A DNA stretch of 10,000 bases from Rheinheimera sp. (GTDB lineage Bacteria; Pseudomonadota; Gammaproteobacteria; Enterobacterales; Alteromonadaceae). This document shows, piece by piece, positions 6,159 through 10,000 of the stretch. Position 1 is the stretch's first letter; each line of letters opens with the position of its first letter. A model generated the notes under the pieces. It did not search any database and was not told the origin of the DNA. It worked only from the letters and a program-made list of their open reading frames with translations. The translations under genes were made by a program, and so were the position numbers. Where the stretch lies: assembly GCF_020217005.1 (NCBI RefSeq), contig NZ_JAIWOI010000028.1:1-10000 (forward strand), given 5' to 3'.

Positions 6159-6175
6159 GACTGGTCGGATCTTGC
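6159..6175. promoter_or_regulatory. FadR-operator-like site upstream of fadL
   Basis: The 17 bases from 6159 contain ACTGGTCGGATCT, close to the gammaproteobacterial FadR site, whose core is ACTGGTCnGACCagt. The left half TGGTCGGA matches fully and the right half partly. FadR represses fatty-acid uptake and beta-oxidation genes, including fadL in E. coli. Here the site lies about 50 bases upstream of the TATAAT box, an unusual distance for simple repression, so a second promoter or activation is possible. Confidence 0.5.
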
Positions 6176-6238
6176 TTTGACTAAAAAGTGGTGGAATTTG
6201 CTAAATCCCTAAAATGAAAACAGAACTATTCTTAATTG

Positions 6239-6266
6239 TTGTGTGGTTAAATTGTTGTTTTATAAT
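6239..6266 (+). promoter_or_regulatory. Candidate sigma-70 promoter of the RND operon
   Basis: A perfect TATAAT (6261-6266) has TTGTGT (6239-6244) 16 bases upstream. Transcription would start near 6273, leaving a leader of about 73 bases. AAGGA (6335-6339) is the ribosome site, 6 bases before the ATG. ATCCT (6306-6310) can pair with AGGAT (6336-6340) and might hide the ribosome site, but the match is only 5 bases. Confidence 0.6.
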
Positions 6267-6345
6267 GGATTTATTTAGTTTTTTCGAAGTGGCACAAGGG
6301 ATGCAATCCTAGGTCAACCGACTCGACTTTGTTTAAGGATAAATT

Positions 6346-7413
6346 ATGAAAACCCGTTCATTACTTGCGACTGCTGTTACAAGCACTTTATTGGCCAGTT
6401 CACTGGTGTTAACAGGCTGCGGCAGTGCAGAAGGCAGCCCTGAAGCTGCAAAAGTGGAAACAGTACTCAGTATCCCGGTCGAAGCGGCCGTAGTTAGTCG
6501 CGGTGAAATAAGCAGTCTGTACCGAACCACCAGTACGTTAGAAGCCAAAGAAGATGCTGAAGTAAACAGCAAATCCACTGGCATAGTGCAACAGCTGTTT
6601 GTAGAGGAAGGGGATGTAGTCAAAGCGGGTCAGGTGATGGCGATCTTAGACACTGAACGTCAGCAACTGAACCTGGCTAAAGGCAAAGCTGAACTGGGCC
6701 AGTTAAAAAGCGAATTGGCGCGTTTGGAAGCTATGTACCAGAAGAAACTAGTCAGTTTTGACCTGTACGACAAGCTAAAATGGCAGGTCGAATCTTTATC
6801 AGCCTCTGTCGCTTTATCTGAGTTGGCATTAAAAGAAACTCAGATCATAGCTCCCATCAGCGGTGTGATTGCCCGTCGTCATGTCAAAGTCGGACAGCTG
6901 ATCACTGAATATTCATCCAAAGCTTTGTTTGAAATTGTGTCGCAAGAGCGTTTAGAAGCTGTGATCAATTTACCGGAGCATCAATTGCCACGCGCTAAAG
7001 TCGGGCAGGTTGCTCATCTGCATTTTGCCGCTATGCCAGTAAAAGAGGCCAAAATTATTCGGATCTCTCCGGTGGTGGATGCTGCCACAGGCACAGCCCG
7101 TGTCACAGTGGCTGTTGATAACAGTGACCTGAGTTTAAAAGCGGGCATGTTTGCTCAGGTCGAAGTGCAATACGACGCAAAAACCGCAGCTTTGTTGGTG
7201 CCTAAACGTGCGGTAATGGCGATGGATAACAGCAGTTCTGTTTTTGTGGTGAATAAAGACGGCAAAGTAGAACGCAAAAGCATCACCACAGGCTATGAAT
7301 CCGACACTATGTTTGAAGTAGTGGACGGTTTAATCGAAGGTGAGCAAGTCGTCACTGCAGGTCACGCCAGCTTAAAAGAGCAAAGCCTGGTCCAGGTTAT
7401 TGCTAAAAGCTAA
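6346..7413 (+). CDS. RND efflux membrane-fusion (periplasmic adaptor) lipoprotein, HlyD/AcrA family
   Basis: This 355-residue protein starts with a lipoprotein signal whose lipobox is L22-T23-G24-C25, followed by Gly-Ser, so it is lipid-anchored like AcrA. The domains follow the adaptor order: a biotinyl-lipoyl half (about 66-102, STLEAKEDAEVNSKSTGIVQQLFVEEGDVVKAGQ), a short alpha-helical hairpin (about 103-165), the second lipoyl half (QIIAPISGVIARRHVKVGQLI, 166-186), a beta-barrel (about 195-275, with SPVVDAATGTARVTVAVDN) and a membrane-proximal domain (about 282-355, LLVPKRAVMAMDNSSSVFVV). The one-turn hairpin is short, as in many RND adaptors. It joins the RND pump downstream to an outer-membrane channel; no such channel gene is visible. 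The next gene starts 69 bases later in the same direction, so the two are surely co-transcribed. Confidence 0.92.
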   Translation: MKTRSLLATAVTSTLLASSLVLTGCGSAEGSPEAAKVETVLSIPVEAAVVSRGEISSLYRTTSTLEAKEDAEVNSKSTGIVQQLFVEEGDVVKAGQVMAILDTERQQLNLAKGKAELGQLKSELARLEAMYQKKLVSFDLYDKLKWQVESLSASVALSELALKETQIIAPISGVIARRHVKVGQLITEYSSKALFEIVSQERLEAVINLPEHQLPRAKVGQVAHLHFAAMPVKEAKIIRISPVVDAATGTARVTVAVDNSDLSLKAGMFAQVEVQYDAKTAALLVPKRAVMAMDNSSSVFVVNKDGKVERKSITTGYESDTMFEVVDGLIEGEQVVTAGHASLKEQSLVQVIAKS

Positions 7414-7429
7414 CGTCTCTCCCCTGACT

Positions 7430-7447
7430 GCGGGGTTTTGACCCCGC
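7430..7447 (+). other. GC-rich hairpin between adaptor and pump genes
   Basis: GCGGGGT (7430-7436) and ACCCCGC (7441-7447) form a perfect 7-bp stem with a TTTG loop in the 69-base gap between the two RND genes. It is followed by an A-rich stretch, not a T-tract, so it is not a standard terminator. It may stabilise the 3' end of the adaptor message or lower expression of the pump. Confidence 0.65.
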
Positions 7448-7482
7448 GATACATAAAAAAGATAAAAATGAAGGGATCTTCT

Positions 7483-10000
7483 ATGAAACTAGTGGATACA
7501 GCCGTTGCACGTCCGGTCACCATGTGGATGTTCACTTTAGGCATTATGTTATTTGGTCTGGTCGCTATGGGGCGACTAGCCGTCAATTTACTTCCTGATT
7601 TGTCATACCCAACTTTAACTATCCGCACTGAGTATGCAGGTGCCGCTCCTGCTGAAGTTGAACAGTTGGTCAGTAAACCCATTGAAGAAGCGGTGGGTAT
7701 TGTCAAAGGCATTCGTAAAGTACATTCGGTGTCCCGCGCTGGTCGTTCTGATGTGATTATGGAATTTGAATGGGGCTCAGATATGGATCTGGCCGGTCTT
7801 GAAGTTCGCGAAAAAATCGATGTGCTTTACCTGCCTTTAGACGTAAAAAAACCGCTGTTGCTGCGCTTTAATCCAAACTTAGACCCTGTAGTACGGCTGG
7901 CGTTAAGCCGTGATGAGAAAAAAGATTTAACCCCAGCTCAGTTGGTGAGCTTACGTACTTTTGCGGAAGAAGATTTACGTCGCCGTTTAGAGTCTTTGTC
8001 CGGAGTGGCCGCCGTAAGGCCTGATGGTGGTCTAACTCAGGAAATACAGATCCTGATCGATAATGAAAAACTCAGCCAGCTGAAGCTGGATATCAGTACC
8101 ATCAATCAGCGTTTAAAAGAGCAAAACATTAATCAGGCGGGGGGGCGTCTAGAAACTGGTAGTAACGACTATCTGGTTCGTACTATTAATCAATTTGCCA
8201 ACCTGGACCAAATCCGTAATTTGTATATTGCCAAAGTGGGTGAAAGCCAAATCCGCTTGTCCGACATTGCCGAAATTCGAGACTCTTTTGTTGACCGTCA
8301 AAGCATTACCTATGTGCATGGCAAAGAGGCTATTGAAATTGCGATTTACAAAGAAGGCGATGCCAACACAGTTCAAGTGGCTAAAACTGTTACTGCCAAA
8401 CTGGAGGATTTACAAAAAAATCTGCCGGCCGGTTACCAGTTGACTTTAGTCTACGACCAGTCCACCTTTATTAAACAAGCCATAGATGAAGTGAAATCAG
8501 CTGCCTTTGAAGGCGGTATTCTGGCGATGCTGGTGCTGTATTTGTTCCTGCGTAATGTCTGGACCACTCTTGTTATCTCGATTTCGATTCCATTGTCGGT
8601 AATAGCGACGTTCAACCTGATGTATGCTCAAGATATCAGCTTAAATATTATGAGCTTAGGTGGTATAGCTCTGGCTATAGGTATGCTGGTTGATAACGCC
8701 ATAGTGGTATTGGAGAATATCGCCCGCTATAAAGAACAGGGTATGGCTCCAATGGAAGCGGCAAAAAAAGGCGCCAGTGAAGTCGCTATGGCCATTACCG
8801 CTTCAACCTTAACCACAGTGGCGGTGTTTTTCCCTCTGGTGTTCGTGGAAGGTGTGGCGGGGCAGTTATTTAAAGATCAGGCTTTAACTGTCACTTATGC
8901 ATTATTGGCGTCTTTGCTGGTGGCTTTAACTCTGATTCCTGCAATGGCGGCCCGTGAGCGCACAGCCCCCGCAACTGTCATTGCATCAAACAACTCAGCA
9001 GCCCCTTTCTCTATTAAACCATCGCGTTGGTACTTATGGCCGCTGCTGCCATTTCACCTGCTGTATCTGGCTGTACGTTTTGTGTTTTTAGCTGTATTTA
9101 CCTTATTCACTATTCTGTTCCGTGCTGTAGCTAAAGGCTTAAGTTTTATTTTTAACCCGCTGCTGAATCTGGTTCAGGCATTTTTACGGGTTTTGGAATC
9201 AGGTTACCGCGCTGTATTAACAGCAGCCTTAAAAGCCAAAGCTTTAGTGCTGGCAGCCACTATAGGCCTGACGGCACTGATTTATTCGCTGATCCCTGGT
9301 TTAGGTTTTGACGTGATCCCAAGCATGAGTCAGGGCGAGTTTTATGTCGAAGTGCAACTTCCTGTTGGCAGTGCGATAGAGCGTACTGACAAAGTATTAA
9401 AACAGTTGGCGGATGTGGCTTCACTGCAACCTGAAATTGACCGCAGTTATGCCCAGGCTGGCACAGGCCAGCAGATGACTGTGGATCCGAATGTTGGAGG
9501 CAGTCATTGGGGCCGCTTAAATATTATTTTAAAAGACAGCGCTACTAAAGCTGATGAAGAACGTTTAATTCAATTGTTCCGTGATGCCGTCAGCACCATG
9601 CCGGATCTGAGCGCAAAAATCGACAGGCCAGAGCTCTTTAGTTTCAGCACTCCTCTGGAAATAGAACTGTCTGGCCACGATTTAACCAGCTTAAAAGCAA
9701 CTTCAGATCAACTGACCAAAGCGTTAGCCGCCAATGACAGGTTCACTGATATCAAAAGCTCGTTGCGTTCCGGTCAGCCGGAAATCACCTTGCATTTCCA
9801 TCATGACCGTTTATCTCAACTGGGTTTAACTGCGGCTGATGTATCCAAACGGGTAGCGAATTACATTGGCGGCGAAGTCGCGGGTCAGTATTCGATTAAC
9901 GATCGTAAAGTGGATATCCGGGTACGCCTGGCGGAGAACTTCCGTAATTCAGAGCAGCAACTGTCGCAAATTATCATCAACCCAAACAGTGAAAAGCCGC
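7483..10000 (+). CDS. RND efflux pump inner-membrane permease (5' 839 codons, runs off window)
   Basis: The frame is open from 7483 to the window end. It begins with an RND N-terminus and first helix (about 11-31), then the porter-domain segment YPTLTIRTEYAGAAPAEVEQ (42-61) and SKPIEEAVGIVKGIRKV. TM2-TM6 lie at about 339-488. The TM4 motif GMLVDNAIVVLEN (400-412) keeps the first proton-relay Asp (D404) but has Asn at the next place (N405), where AcrB has two Asps; many pumps of this branch are VDNA. A hydrophobic insertion lies between TM6 and TM7 (about 491-575). The second porter half begins near 606 (GFDVIPSMSQGEFYVEVQLP). The start at 7483 has AAGGGA (7471-7476); an in-frame ATG at 7468 adds five residues but lacks a good site. 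Expected function is proton-driven export with the adaptor upstream; the substrate (drug, detergent or metal) is not readable. There is no frameshift in the part seen. Confidence 0.93.
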   Translation, partial: MKLVDTAVARPVTMWMFTLGIMLFGLVAMGRLAVNLLPDLSYPTLTIRTEYAGAAPAEVEQLVSKPIEEAVGIVKGIRKVHSVSRAGRSDVIMEFEWGSDMDLAGLEVREKIDVLYLPLDVKKPLLLRFNPNLDPVVRLALSRDEKKDLTPAQLVSLRTFAEEDLRRRLESLSGVAAVRPDGGLTQEIQILIDNEKLSQLKLDISTINQRLKEQNINQAGGRLETGSNDYLVRTINQFANLDQIRNLYIAKVGESQIRLSDIAEIRDSFVDRQSITYVHGKEAIEIAIYKEGDANTVQVAKTVTAKLEDLQKNLPAGYQLTLVYDQSTFIKQAIDEVKSAAFEGGILAMLVLYLFLRNVWTTLVISISIPLSVIATFNLMYAQDISLNIMSLGGIALAIGMLVDNAIVVLENIARYKEQGMAPMEAAKKGASEVAMAITASTLTTVAVFFPLVFVEGVAGQLFKDQALTVTYALLASLLVALTLIPAMAARERTAPATVIASNNSAAPFSIKPSRWYLWPLLPFHLLYLAVRFVFLAVFTLFTILFRAVAKGLSFIFNPLLNLVQAFLRVLESGYRAVLTAALKAKALVLAATIGLTALIYSLIPGLGFDVIPSMSQGEFYVEVQLPVGSAIERTDKVLKQLADVASLQPEIDRSYAQAGTGQQMTVDPNVGGSHWGRLNIILKDSATKADEERLIQLFRDAVSTMPDLSAKIDRPELFSFSTPLEIELSGHDLTSLKATSDQLTKALAANDRFTDIKSSLRSGQPEITLHFHHDRLSQLGLTAADVSKRVANYIGGEVAGQYSINDRKVDIRVRLAENFRNSEQQLSQIIINPNSEKP

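Noticed and set aside
7410..7712. 100-codon minus-strand frame over the start of the RND pump, and another at 8149-8376
   Set aside because: Antisense to a clear RND permease; low-complexity composition and no start signals.

Overview
The window looks like chromosomal DNA from a marine or freshwater gammaproteobacterium, most likely an Alteromonadales or Rheinheimera-like organism. This is inferred from moderate GC content, the outer-membrane lipoprotein and FadL repertoire, and the style of the ECF-sigma and RND genes. No rRNA, tRNA, CRISPR array, insertion sequence or prophage gene is visible. The coding density and the clean terminators suggest ordinary core or near-core sequence.

Left part (1-2860). 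The 5' part of a lipoprotein gene runs leftward off the window edge (start 565). It is divergent from a three-gene operon: an ECF sigma factor (770-1306), an overlapping single-pass membrane protein that is probably its anti-sigma factor (1296-1829), and a secreted protein built of regularly spaced VNG repeats (DUF4097-like, 1841-2800). The operon ends at a hairpin terminator at 2816-2858 that can work in both directions. On the opposite strand a possible 18-residue microprotein gene (2857-2913) runs into the same terminator.

Middle part (3073-6345). A four-repeat lipoprotein (DUF4397-like, 3073-4407) and a FadL-type outer-membrane fatty-acid channel (4611-6074, minus strand) converge, with strong hairpin terminators between them. 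The fadL upstream region holds a perfect TATAAT -10 box, a palindrome over the -35 position and a FadR-operator-like sequence. The TATAAT box overlaps the upstream in-frame ATG, which argues that translation starts at 6074 rather than 6107.

Right part (6346-10000). A lipid-anchored RND membrane-fusion (periplasmic adaptor) protein is followed after 69 bases by an RND inner-membrane pump whose 3' end is outside the window. A GC-rich hairpin without a T-tract lies between them. Together they should form the inner-membrane and periplasmic parts of a tripartite exporter; no TolC-like gene is in the window.

The least ordinary items are the sigma/anti-sigma/VNG-repeat operon, the exact 18-residue repeat period in its third gene, the possible microprotein, the FadR-like site, and an extra hydrophobic insertion in the RND pump. 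I see no clear sign of a wholly new system.
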